Below are positions 15,139 through 24,600 of a stretch of 64,000 nt of DNA, one piece after another. Origin of the DNA: JBPOFM01 sp041391925 (GTDB taxonomy: Bacteria > Bacteroidota > Bacteroidia > Flavobacteriales > Flavobacteriaceae); contig JAWKNA010000009.1 of NCBI GenBank assembly GCA_041391925.1, positions 118,400 through 182,399 on the forward strand. The letters run 5' to 3'. The position numbers were made by a program, and so were the translations under genes. The notes under the pieces were generated by a model. That model searched no databases. It saw nothing but the letters and a program-made list of their open reading frames with translations, and had not been told where the DNA came from. Every line of letters begins with the position of its first letter. Within the stretch, counting starts at the first letter, position 1.

Positions 15139-15459
15139 AAAATGCATGGAATCATTTCAATTCTTGTCTTATTTTGAGACTTCAAAATTTTCCTTGTAAT
15201 CAATAAATGTTACATTGGGAATAGTATTTAGAGAATAAAAATGCCATTAAACTCAAACTCATAAAACTGTATTGAAGTCCAAAAGATTATTTCAATGATC
15301 TACATAACCATAGCAGTTCAAACGTTTTGAAAAAAAACTTAAAATGAAAGCAATTAGTTTTGATATATCAAATGATGATAACATAAGAATAGTGCTTTCA
15401 GGGTCTTAAAATGACAGTACTGATGCTTGTGGTGCCAATTAAAAAAACTTGAGAAAATC

Positions 15460-15491
15460 TTGGTGGCAATAAAAAAATCATTTTATATTTG
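15460..15491 (+). promoter_or_regulatory. Promoter of tRNA-Ser (Bacteroidota type)
   Basis: TTG at 15460-15462, a 21-bp spacer and TATATTTG at 15484-15491 fit the TTG / TAnnTTTG consensus. The tRNA begins 12 bp downstream. Confidence 0.75.
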
Positions 15492-15502
15492 CACTCGCTA
15501 AT

Positions 15503-15587
15503 GGAGAAATGGCAGAGCGGTCGAATGCGGCAGTCTTGAAAACTGTTGAGGGTCACACCTCCGGGGGTTCGAATCCCTCTTTCTCCG
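15503..15587 (+). tRNA. tRNA-Ser (anticodon TGA)
   Basis: The acceptor GGAGAAA pairs perfectly with TTTCTCC. The anticodon loop is CTTGAAA with TGA at positions 34-36. A long variable arm (class II) and the T-arm GGGGG-TTCGAAT-CCCTC type are present, with discriminator G at 15587. CCA is not encoded. The next 170 bp up to 15756 hold no clear feature. Confidence 0.95.
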
Positions 15588-15756
15588 CTAATTTTTTTAT
15601 CAAATGCTTCACTTGAAAAAGTGGAGCATTTTTTTTATAAATCCTTAAGAACTTAAATCAATATAGCTTTTAGAAATACCACCATTAGATAAGAAAACTT
15701 TTAACAAAATCGTATTTCAAACATTTCATTTAATTTTACAAAAAGAACAAGTTATA

Positions 15757-16386
15757 ATGGACATCATAGAACGTTTAGAATGGCGTTATGCCACCAAAAA
15801 GTTTGACGCTTCCAAAATTCTTTCAGATGTGAAGCTAAATGTACTCAAGCAAGCTTTTAATCTCACTGCAACGTCTTTTGGTTTGCAGACTATTAAGATG
15901 CTGGTCATCAAGGATAAAAGTATAAGAGAAAAGTTAGTAGAGCATTCTTTTGGACAGGCACAAGTACTACAAGCTTCGCATTTGTTGGTCATTTGCATAC
16001 AAGATAACATTCTAGACGAGGATGTTGATGCACTCTTTGATACGGTTGGCCACATACGAAACACACCAGAAACCATTTTGTCACCTTATAGAGCAGATCT
16101 TAAAGCGATGATGCGTGATATGACCAAAGCAGAACGTCAGGAGTGGAGCATCAAACAAACCTACATTGCATTAGGGAATTTAATGACAGTTTGTGCGGTC
16201 GAAGGTATTGATTCCTGTCCCATGGAAGGCTTTGATGCTGAGCGCTATGACAGTATCTTAGGCTTGAAAGATAAAAATCTTAAATCAATTTTATTGCTAC
16301 CTGTGGGCTATAGAGATGAAAACGATATGTTTGCAGGTTTCAAGAAAGTTCGCAAAACACTTGATGAATCTGTGACGCAATTGTAG
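15757..16386 (+). CDS. NAD(P)H-dependent oxidoreductase, nitroreductase family
   Basis: The 209-residue product has the N-terminal LEWRYATKKFDASK typical of NfsB-type nitroreductases, where the Arg, Tyr and Lys side chains contact FMN. It also has the central IALGNLMTVCAVEGIDSCPMEGFD and the C-terminal LLPVGYRDENDMFAGFKKVRK. These flavoenzymes reduce nitroaromatics, quinones or flavins as homodimers. The physiological substrate is unknown. Length is normal. It is followed after 70 bp by a gene with its own promoter, so it is probably transcribed alone. Confidence 0.92.
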   Translation: MDIIERLEWRYATKKFDASKILSDVKLNVLKQAFNLTATSFGLQTIKMLVIKDKSIREKLVEHSFGQAQVLQASHLLVICIQDNILDEDVDALFDTVGHIRNTPETILSPYRADLKAMMRDMTKAERQEWSIKQTYIALGNLMTVCAVEGIDSCPMEGFDAERYDSILGLKDKNLKSILLLPVGYRDENDMFAGFKKVRKTLDESVTQL

Positions 16387-16405
16387 TTAAAACACAAATT
16401 TCGTT

Positions 16406-16435
16406 TTGAACAGCTTTCAGTTTCAGTTATATTTG
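16406..16435 (+). promoter_or_regulatory. Promoter of the thioredoxin-like / DegT pair
   Basis: TTG at 16406-16408, a 19-bp spacer and TATATTTG at 16428-16435 match the Bacteroidota consensus and lie 21 bp before the start at 16457. Confidence 0.75.
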
Positions 16436-16456
16436 TGTCATTAAAAGTCCTTAATT

Positions 16457-16897
16457 ATGCGAAATTATCTATTTGCCCTAATCTTTTTATTAAGTTTGTC
16501 TGTGTCAGCACAAGAAGTGCAACTATCTTGGCAGAAGGATTTCAATGTTGCTGTGGAAATGGCAAAGTCCGAAAATAAACCTATACTTATCTATTTCAAT
16601 AAATCCAATTGTGATGAATGCCTGCAATTTTATACAAGTTTTTTCAAGCAGAAAACTTTTGATGGCCTATCGAATGATTTTGTTCTATTGATGCTGGATG
16701 GCTCCAACAATGACATGAAAACGAATGATTTGTCCGTAATAAAACAACGCCGTATGGTAATGCACTACAACAAAGCGTCTAGATTTCCTGCAGTGTTGGT
16801 AATTGACCAAAATAGACAAGAAATGGGAGATCTTTTCACTTCAAATGACAAAAACGACATTTCTACATATTGTTCGTTTTTGGAAAGCATTAAATAA
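16457..16897 (+). CDS. Secreted thioredoxin-like protein (CxxC)
   Basis: The 146-residue product has a signal peptide ending near SVSAQ (residue 19). A thioredoxin-like fold then shows KPILIYFNKSNCDECLQFY, a CDEC redox pair at about residues 56-59. The cis-Pro region is SRFPAVLVID near residue 110. This resembles the DUF255/thioredoxin_7 group, which reduces or isomerises periplasmic disulfides. It is co-oriented with the DegT-type gene 8 bp downstream, so they are likely co-transcribed from the promoter at 16406-16435. The partner protein is unknown. Confidence 0.82.
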   Translation: MRNYLFALIFLLSLSVSAQEVQLSWQKDFNVAVEMAKSENKPILIYFNKSNCDECLQFYTSFFKQKTFDGLSNDFVLLMLDGSNNDMKTNDLSVIKQRRMVMHYNKASRFPAVLVIDQNRQEMGDLFTSNDKNDISTYCSFLESIK

Positions 16898-16905
16898 ATC
16901 ACGCT

Positions 16906-18117
16906 ATGCCAGGATTTGAATTGTTTGGAGAATTGGAGCGCAAAGAGGTTAGTGATGTGCTTCAAACGGGTGTTTTGATGCGTTATGGTTTTGAGGGCTT
17001 GCGCCAAGGTCATTGGAAGGCGCAAGAACTGGAGACCGAACTCCAAAAACAATTAAATATTGAGCACGTACAATTGGTAAACAGTGGTACAGCAGCAGTG
17101 TCAGTTGCTTTAGCCATTGCTGGTGTTGGAGCAGGAGATGAGGTGATTTTGCCAACTTTTACCTTCGTGGCAAGTTTTGAGGCAGTTATGATGTTAGGAG
17201 CCATTCCGGTGCTGGTGGATATTGATGATACCTTGACCTTGGATATTGAAGCTGTTAAAAAAGCAATTACCTCCAAAACAAAAGCTATTATGCCAGTGCA
17301 CATGTGTGGCAGTATGGCAAATTTGGATGCTCTAAAAGAAATATGCAATTCAAATAAACTATGGCTTATTGAGGATGCCTGCCAAGCTATTGGTGCAACA
17401 TACAAAGGCAAATTTATTGGAACTATTGGGGATATTGGTTGTTTGTCTTTTGATTTTGTAAAAACCGTTACCTGTGGAGAAGGAGGAGCTGTCCTTACCA
17501 ACAATCGTGACCTTTGTAAAAAGGCAGATCATTTTTCTGACCATGGTCATGATCATTTGGGAAACGACAGAGGTGAAGAAAACCATCCTTTTTTAGGTTA
17601 CAATTTTAGAATATCAGAACTCAATGCAGCGGTCGGCTTGGCTCAGGCCAAACGATTGCCTGAATTTTTGGAGATACAAAAGAAACATTATACCATTTTA
17701 AGAAGTGCACTTTTATCAATCCCTGAAGTGACCTTCAGAACTGTTCCTGAAGGTGGCGAAGAAAGTTATGCTTTTATAAACTTCTTTCTGCCAGATTTGG
17801 AAATCGCCCGAAATGTTTCCAAATCACTCAAAGAATCAGGAGTTGACAGCTGTTTCCATTATTACGATAATAATTGGCATTATATTCGCAAATGGGAGCA
17901 TCTTAAAAATTTAAAATCTCTTTATCCCGTATCCCCTGAAGTAAAACAAGGCTTAACGTATCTACAAACCAAGACCTTTGAGAAATCGGATTATTTTATA
18001 GGGAGAAATATTTCCTGTTTGATTAAATTGTCTTGGACGGAAGAAGAAACCGTTAAAAGAGGTCAAAAAATCAAAGAGGTAATAGATTCTGTTCTTGAAA
18101 CTTCAAGGGTGGTTTAA
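16906..18117 (+). CDS. DegT/DnrJ/EryC1/StrS family aminotransferase
   Basis: The 403-residue product is a PLP-dependent sugar aminotransferase-type protein (fold type I). The Schiff-base lysine is K186 in SFDFVKTVTCGEGGAV. Upstream motifs are VNSGTAAVSVAL, LPTFTFVAS and LIEDACQAIGA, and the downstream DHGHDHLG and NFRISELNAAVG complete the signature. Family members transaminate nucleotide-linked keto sugars. There is no nucleotide-sugar dehydratase, glycosyltransferase or polysaccharide gene beside it, which is unusual. The partner in this operon is a secreted thioredoxin-like protein. Substrate unknown. Confidence 0.9.
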   Translation: MPGFELFGELERKEVSDVLQTGVLMRYGFEGLRQGHWKAQELETELQKQLNIEHVQLVNSGTAAVSVALAIAGVGAGDEVILPTFTFVASFEAVMMLGAIPVLVDIDDTLTLDIEAVKKAITSKTKAIMPVHMCGSMANLDALKEICNSNKLWLIEDACQAIGATYKGKFIGTIGDIGCLSFDFVKTVTCGEGGAVLTNNRDLCKKADHFSDHGHDHLGNDRGEENHPFLGYNFRISELNAAVGLAQAKRLPEFLEIQKKHYTILRSALLSIPEVTFRTVPEGGEESYAFINFFLPDLEIARNVSKSLKESGVDSCFHYYDNNWHYIRKWEHLKNLKSLYPVSPEVKQGLTYLQTKTFEKSDYFIGRNISCLIKLSWTEEETVKRGQKIKEVIDSVLETSRVV

Positions 18118-18137
18118 AAAAGACGTTCTATAAAAAT

Positions 18138-18156
18138 TGTAACACATCTCGTTACA
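18138..18156. promoter_or_regulatory. Inverted repeat TGTAAC-n7-GTTACA, possible operator
   Basis: A perfect 6-bp inverted repeat with a 7-bp spacer lies 66 bp upstream of the hybrid sensor gene. Its left half extends to TTGTAACA, the reverse complement of TGTTACAA, which recurs twice downstream of that gene. A regulatory role is inference. Confidence 0.3.
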
Positions 18157-18221
18157 TTAGGAGTACTTTTTTGACAGTAAATTCATTATAATTGCCTAAA
18201 TTAATAGGTCAAATTTAGCCA

Positions 18222-21137
18222 ATGCAATTGAAATTTTTATTGCTCATCACACTTATATCCAGTATTGTCGTCGGACAAACACAAGTGAATGTAGATTCCT
18301 TAAAACTGGTTGTAAGGAACATTGATGTTGATAGTTCAAAATGCAATAGCTATACAGAACTCATATATTATTACAAAAAGAAAGATGTAGATAGCTGTAA
18401 ACTTTATTTGCAAAAACTATTTGACTATGCAAAAAGCGTCAATTCTTCCAGAGCCTATAGCGATTATTATCGAATAAAGGCGGGTTATTTTAGTCTATTT
18501 CTCAAAGAGGGAGACAATGCTGCAGATTATATCAATGGGCAATTGCAAAAGGCCTTGCGGTATGCAGAAAAGACAAATGACCCACAGATGGTCTTGGAGG
18601 TATACTATCGCCTAACACAAGAGAACGCACGTTTGGGTAGAGAAGATGCTGCGCTTGGATTTGCAAAAGAGGGAGAAAAAGTAGCACTCAAAAAAAACTT
18701 GTGGGAGGAGGCCGCTACTATATATGGACAGATGGGGAAACTTTACAACCTGCGTTCAAGCAAGACAGAATTAGCACTAAAATATCTCCTTAAGTCTGAC
18801 AGTATTTACGAGGCCCATAATTTTAGTGGCTATAGACGAGGCTTTACTTTATCATTTATAGGGGACGTTTACAAGTCCTTTGGGAATTTGGACATGGCTG
18901 TTTCTTATCAGCTGCAGGCTATGACCATTTTTAAGAATGAAAAGAATGAAACGCAACAGAAATTTATTCTTGGCAAGCTAGCCATTATAGAGATTGACAG
19001 AAAAAATTATGATGTTGCCATTGACCATGTAAAAGATGCCATTAGTTATTACCGAGAGAATCAATATCCTATACAAGAAGCCAATTTTTTGGTCGTGTTG
19101 AGTGATATTTATGATAAGAATGGGCAAAAAGACAAAGCTTTGGAAGCAGGCGAACGTGCAATAGAATTGACTCGACTTCATAAACATGATGCTGGATTGA
19201 TGATGGCACTTATCAAACAGGCAGATGTTTTGCAAGACGCTAATAATCCTTCGAAGAGCAACGCATTGGCACTCGAGGCAGAAACTATTGCTCTTCGGAT
19301 GAATGCCTATGAGGAATTGAAAGACGTGTATGAACTCATGTATTCTAATGCCGAAAGCCTTGGAAATTATCAACAGGCATATCAGTATAGCAAAGAGTTT
19401 AGAAGGGTGAGCGACACCTTGGAAGCCAGAAAGAATATTGCCAGCGCCAAAGAATTGGAAGCCAAATACCAAGCCGAAAAAAAAGAAAAGGAAATCCAAT
19501 TATTAAAAACTGAAAATAAATTGATTGCTCAGCAGAAGAGCAACCAGCGTAACCTTCTCTTGGGTGGTATTGGCATTACTGCTTTGGCTGGTTTGTTGGT
19601 GTTTATTCTATATAGAAATAGACGTAAAACCAATAAAAAACTAAAGGAACTCGATGAATTCAAGTCTAAACTCTTTACAAATATTTCACACGAATTCCGT
19701 ACGCCACTCACACTCATTTCTGGCTACACTCAAAAGCGTCTGCAAGCTAAAGCTCTTCCCGCTTCTGACAAACATGAATTGGAAACAATTTACCGAAGTT
19801 CAAACAGATTAGAGGAGTTGGTCAATCAAATGCTGGATTTGGCAAAACTGGAGTCTGGTCATTTGACATTGAACAATCAAAAAGGAGAGCTTTCAGTACT
19901 GCTGAAATCCATTGCAAATTCTTTTGAGCATAACGCTTCGGAGCAATCCATTGACTATAACATTACCATTGGGCAGCTTGGACACCGCATTTATGATAAC
20001 GATGTCATTGAGAAAATTATTACCAATTTGTTATCAAATGCATTTAAATATACCCCAGAAAATGGCAAGATTATCTTTGAAGCTAAACCCGAACCACAAG
20101 GGGTGCGTTTGTTTGTTAAAAATACCACGGAAGAATTGACGAAGGAGCAGGTGCAGCAGATTTTCAATCGGTTTTATCAAGTGAATCAGAATGCGACTGG
20201 AGTTGGCATTGGTTTGTCTTTGGTAAAAGAATTGGTTGAGCTGCATCATGGTGATATCAATGTATCACAGTTTCAGGGAATGTTGGTGTTTGAAGTGGTC
20301 TTACCATTGAAAAGTATTGAAGCTAGCTCCATAGTACAGACTGAAACGGTTTCAAATACATTTTCAGATGATATGTCTGATGAAAATTTAATGCTCATTA
20401 TCGACGATAACGCTGACATTCGCACGCTTATAAAGGATTTGTTTAAAAAAAATTATAAGCTGCTGGAAGCTCAAAACGGTCAGCAGGGTTTGAAATTGGC
20501 TATAGAACATGTGCCAAACATCATCATTTCTGATGTGATGATGCCTGAAATGGATGGCTTTGAATTGACGTCGAAACTCAAATCAGACGAACGTACGAGT
20601 CATATTCCTGTAATCCTTTTGACTGCAAAGGTGGATGATAAAGATAGATATCAAGGGCTTGAAACAGGCGCTGATGATTATATCCTAAAACCTTTCAAAG
20701 CAAAAGACCTTATCGCACGTGTGAGCAATTTGATTGCTACGAGAGACCAATTAAAGTCGCGCTATACACAGGAATTGATTCTTGTCCCTAAAGATTTGGC
20801 TATTACAAATCTTGATGAAATCTTCCTTAAAAAACTTCAGGACATTATGGAAACCCATCTCACCGAGCCTGATTTTAATGTCCAGGAATTTAGTTCGGCG
20901 GTTGGGATGAGTCGTATGCAGTTGCACCGCAAACTCAAGGCACTTACAGGGTTGACAGCCACCGAGTTCATCCGTTCGCAACGCTTGAAATTGGCCGCAG
21001 AACTTCTCAAAAAGTCCGATGCCAATATCAGTGAAATAGGGTATATGGTTGGCTTTAATGATCATTCTTATTTTACCAAATGTTTCAAGGAGGCGTATGG
21101 TTGTTCTCCTACAGACTACGTTAAGAAACATCAGTAG
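18222..21137 (+). CDS. Hybrid two-component sensor/response regulator with TPR sensor and AraC output
   Basis: The 971-residue product contains, in order: signal peptide (1-20); TPR-type helical repeats to about residue 400; a coiled segment rich in Lys and Glu (405-440); one membrane helix (about 445-463); HisKA with HEFRTPL (His at 490); HATPase with N box NLLSNAFKYTPENG and G2 box GVGIGLSLVKEL; a receiver domain with SDVMMPEMDG (phospho-Asp 771); and an AraC-type HTH (about 865-970). It should sense an outside cue and control transcription directly. The ATPase G1 box (DxGxG) is replaced by KNTTEELT, so ATP binding may be altered. Target genes are unknown; the secreted protein downstream is a candidate. 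Confidence 0.93.
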   Translation: MQLKFLLLITLISSIVVGQTQVNVDSLKLVVRNIDVDSSKCNSYTELIYYYKKKDVDSCKLYLQKLFDYAKSVNSSRAYSDYYRIKAGYFSLFLKEGDNAADYINGQLQKALRYAEKTNDPQMVLEVYYRLTQENARLGREDAALGFAKEGEKVALKKNLWEEAATIYGQMGKLYNLRSSKTELALKYLLKSDSIYEAHNFSGYRRGFTLSFIGDVYKSFGNLDMAVSYQLQAMTIFKNEKNETQQKFILGKLAIIEIDRKNYDVAIDHVKDAISYYRENQYPIQEANFLVVLSDIYDKNGQKDKALEAGERAIELTRLHKHDAGLMMALIKQADVLQDANNPSKSNALALEAETIALRMNAYEELKDVYELMYSNAESLGNYQQAYQYSKEFRRVSDTLEARKNIASAKELEAKYQAEKKEKEIQLLKTENKLIAQQKSNQRNLLLGGIGITALAGLLVFILYRNRRKTNKKLKELDEFKSKLFTNISHEFRTPLTLISGYTQKRLQAKALPASDKHELETIYRSSNRLEELVNQMLDLAKLESGHLTLNNQKGELSVLLKSIANSFEHNASEQSIDYNITIGQLGHRIYDNDVIEKIITNLLSNAFKYTPENGKIIFEAKPEPQGVRLFVKNTTEELTKEQVQQIFNRFYQVNQNATGVGIGLSLVKELVELHHGDINVSQFQGMLVFEVVLPLKSIEASSIVQTETVSNTFSDDMSDENLMLIIDDNADIRTLIKDLFKKNYKLLEAQNGQQGLKLAIEHVPNIIISDVMMPEMDGFELTSKLKSDERTSHIPVILLTAKVDDKDRYQGLETGADDYILKPFKAKDLIARVSNLIATRDQLKSRYTQELILVPKDLAITNLDEIFLKKLQDIMETHLTEPDFNVQEFSSAVGMSRMQLHRKLKALTGLTATEFIRSQRLKLAAELLKKSDANISEIGYMVGFNDHSYFTKCFKEAYGCSPTDYVKKHQ

Positions 21138-21140
21138 GTT

Positions 21141-21196
21141 AGTGTTCAGTTGGCAGTTGGCAGTTTTCAGTCGGCAGTGTATAGTCTACAGTAGGC
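21141..21196. repeat. Eight tandem heptamers, AGTYGGC type
   Basis: Consecutive 7-mers all begin with AGT: AGTGTTC, AGTTGGC, AGTTGGC, AGTTTTC, AGTCGGC, AGTGTAT, AGTCTAC, AGTAGGC. This begins four bases after the hybrid sensor stop codon. A second G/T-rich degenerate repeat (CTTTGTG CCTTTGC type) follows at about 21220-21250. Confidence 0.75.
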
Positions 21197-21351
21197 ATTA
21201 ATATTTTAGCATCAACAATTTTCTTTGTGCCTTTGCGACTTGGCGTGAAAAAAGTTTCTGTCTTCAGTTTTCAGCTTGCATTCTAAAAACTTAACGTACA
21301 CACTCATTTTACTTTTCGCCTGAAGCTTATAACATACAGCTTTAAGCACTA

Positions 21352-21381
21352 TGTTACAATCTTTACAGCTTCTGTTACAAT
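21352..21381 (+). promoter_or_regulatory. Direct repeat TGTTACAAT x2, 21 bp apart
   Basis: TGTTACAAT occurs at 21352-21360 and 21373-21381, two helical turns apart, the spacing used by AraC-type activators. The same 8-mer in reverse lies at 18137-18144 ahead of the AraC-hybrid gene. A binding site for that regulator is only a hypothesis. Confidence 0.3.
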
Positions 21382-21458
21382 GCTTATAAGCCTCATGCAT
21401 CATGATGTTTAGCTTTGGTGTATAGCAAGTTAGCAGAATTTACCCCTAATGAAAACAG

Positions 21459-21608
21459 ATGAAGAAACCCGCATTAAAAGGTTCACTAGCGGCAATTCCT
21501 ACCAGGGATATTTACCTTAATATCAAACAACTGGAAAAGGGAATTTATAATTTCATTATAGTGGACGAAAATAAAATAGTCAAGAAAATTAATATCGAAA
21601 AAACATAA
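21459..21608 (+). CDS. 49-residue protein resembling a secretion/sorting tail
   Basis: ATGAAGAAACCC at 21459 opens a 49-codon frame ending at TAA 21606-21608, 20 bp before the large secreted-protein gene. The product starts MKKPALKGSLAAIPTRD and ends with KGIYNFIIVDENKIVKKINI. The second half has the alternating hydrophobic strand pattern and the L-x-x-G-I-Y ... V-x-K-K-I ending of type IX secretion C-terminal domains. It may be a real small gene coupled to the next one or the stranded tail of a decayed secreted protein. The clean start, absence of stops and tight spacing favour a gene. Confidence 0.5.
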   Translation: MKKPALKGSLAAIPTRDIYLNIKQLEKGIYNFIIVDENKIVKKINIEKT

Positions 21609-21628
21609 TATCAACCAACTCTAGAATT

Positions 21629-24600
21629 ATGAAAACTACCCTTTCCCTGGTTTTATTGATCCTCATATCGTTTACGATTCAGGCACAAGTAGGTGTTGGC
21701 ACCACAACCCCGAATGCCACATTAGATGTTCACTCCTCAAATCAAACGGCACCCTCTAATAATGATGGGCTTTTGATTCCCAAAATTGACAATTTTCCTG
21801 CAACGCCTCCTACCGCTGCACAAGATGGTATGATAGTTTTTGTAACTGGAAATGGCACTCCAACTAAAGGATTCTATTATTGGGACCAAAACATCCCAGG
21901 TTGGGTACCTGTAACCAATGGTGGAGGAGATGACCATGATTTTTATGAAGAAGGTACATCCACAAGTCCGGACGATATCAATGATGATAAATATACGTTT
22001 GGGAATCTTGCTATTGGAAAAAATACGGCTGATTATCCTTTGGATATTTATACACAAGGAGATACCGGCACAAATATTAACATGGCAAGCAGTGCTGATA
22101 TCAATCAAAGTGGATCCTCGGTGAATATTTTATCATCAGATGATTTTCAGAAAATAGGATTCTCATCAATGCTTGATTCTCCTGGCAATGGCTATCACTA
22201 TGGGTTTTTTAGTAATGTCAAAAATGACGGTAGCGGCTACCATTATGGGGCCTATCAATTTCTTTACGGCGCTGGTACTGGTAGACAATATGGTACATAT
22301 AATGCATTGTCCGGCACTGGAGGAGGAAATCAATATGGTACCTACAATCATTTTCTTGGTAATGGGAGCAGTTTAATACGAGGGGTTCTTAATTACATTG
22401 TCAATACATCAGATGGTGTACAATATGGAACAGATACACAGATTCTTAATGATGGAAATGGAACACATCGCGGAATGAATATTCTCATCAATGGTAACGG
22501 AACCGGGCTGCATGATGGTATTTTGACTACCATTTCGGGGAATGGGATTGGTTTAAAAAGAGGTATTTTAAGCTATATAGATAATAACGGAGATGGTTGG
22601 CATGAAGGAACAGTGAATCATTTGCTCGGAACAGGAAACGGTCTTCAGACAGGTACCTACAATATCATACAAAACAATGGAACAAATACCCATTACGGTG
22701 TTCGTAACCTTGTTCAGGGTACGGGAGATGGGTTACAATTTGGCAATCACACGGATGTATCAAACAGTGGAAGTGGGAGTCATTATGGTGCTTATAATGT
22801 GTTGTCTGGTACTGGTACTGGCATTCAATACGGAAATGTAAATGAGATAAACAATAGTGCCAATGCCACACACTTTGGAAATTATAATTGGTTGTCTGGT
22901 ACTGGATCAGGTACTCAATACGGCGATTATTCATTTATGAACAATTCGGGTAATGCAAGGCACTATGGATCATATGCCTATCTCAACGGAGTGGGCTCTG
23001 GAGATCATCATGGTTATTATGCTGATTTGGTAGGTGCAGGTACGGGTGACCAATATGGCAGTGTGAGCTCTATAGGCAATAGTGGAAATGGATGGCATTA
23101 TGCTTACAAGGGAACTACTTTTGGCTCTGGCTCAGGTGAACACCATGGCTTTTACAGTGATGTTATTGCTAATGGTTCAGGGAATAATTATGGTATCAGA
23201 AATTATGTACATGGACCAGGAACTGGCAACAAATATGGTACTCTTAATTACATTCCTTCAACAGAGGGAGGAACTCATTATGGCATTTGGTCAGAAGCCA
23301 CAAAGCCAGGTTCTTTTGCAGGTTATTTTAGAGGAGCTGTTGCTATAGGGACCACAGGTGCAGATACTTACATCATGCCAGCTTCTCGTGGCACTGCTAA
23401 CCAAATCATGCAGACTGATGGTGTTGGCAATGTGTCTTGGGCCAATGGAAACTCTGCCGTGATTCATAGTATCAATGATTTGACGGATGGAAAGTCTGAT
23501 ACTGGTGGTTCATCGGTGTTTTTAGGACAAGTCGCTGGTAATTTAGATGATGGCAACGACCGTAGAAATACAGGTGTAGGTAATGCGGCTTTGGCTGGGA
23601 GTGTAGATGGAGTTGATAATACTGCTGTGGGATATTCCACACTGGGGTCCACAGGAAATGCTTCTTACAATACCGCTATTGGTAGCTTTTCTTTGGGTTC
23701 TAACCAAACTGGTAGTGATAATACAGCTTTAGGCTATGCTTCTTTAGGGCTCAACCAAACAGGTACAGGTAATGTGGCGCTAGGGGTGGGAGCGGTAAAT
23801 CAGAATGTTAACGGCCATTCGAATGTGGGAATTGGCTATGCACCATTATATAATTCAACAGATGGTCTAGGGAATGTGGCTATTGGCTTTTCAAGTCTTT
23901 ATGGCTTAACAAGTGGGAGCAATAATGTTGCCATAGGCTCAAATGCGTTTTATAACAATCTTGTTTCAGATGATAATGTGGTAGTTGGAGGTAATGCTGG
24001 TTATTCAAACGTCACTGGTGAGAGAAGTGTTTATTTGGGAGCTAGTACAGGATACAATAATATCAATGGGGATGACAACATTTTTATAGGTTATAATGCA
24101 GGTTACAACGAAATGGGAAGTGACAAACTCTACATAGAAAACTCAAATGCTGGACCTACCGCTGCCCTAATCTACGGGGATTTCAACACCAATTTTTTAA
24201 GACTCAATGCACGTACAGAAATCACTGTAGGTACTGATGCTTCGGGTACTGTCGGATCTGGTTATTTGGAAATTGGAGGTGGTCTACGTTTGGATGGAGA
24301 CGAAATCATCACGAATAATAATAGCACATTATCATTACAGGCAGGTAACAATGGCGATTTAAGTGTGGACGGTGGTACGCTTCATGTAGATAGTAGTACC
24401 AATCGAGTAGGGGTAGGGACCATTACTCCAAACTACCCACTTACGGTTTCTGGTGCTGCCAACTTGAACGCTGGTGTTGCTGCAGGTGCCGCCGCACTTC
24501 GTGTCAATGGCAATGAAGCATTGTGGTTTGATGGCAACTATTACAGTTGGGGTTTTGGTGGTACCTCTAATTTCTTTGCAGATCCAATAGGTATTGGTGC

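Noticed and set aside
15343..15408. 21-codon ORF beginning MKAISFDISND
   Set aside because: Very short, with no promoter or known relatives; it could equally be chance.
21212..21403. 63-residue minus-strand ORF
   Set aside because: Its ending NFFHAKSQRHKE is the usual translation of the dispersed CTTTGTG-type repeat, not a protein gene.
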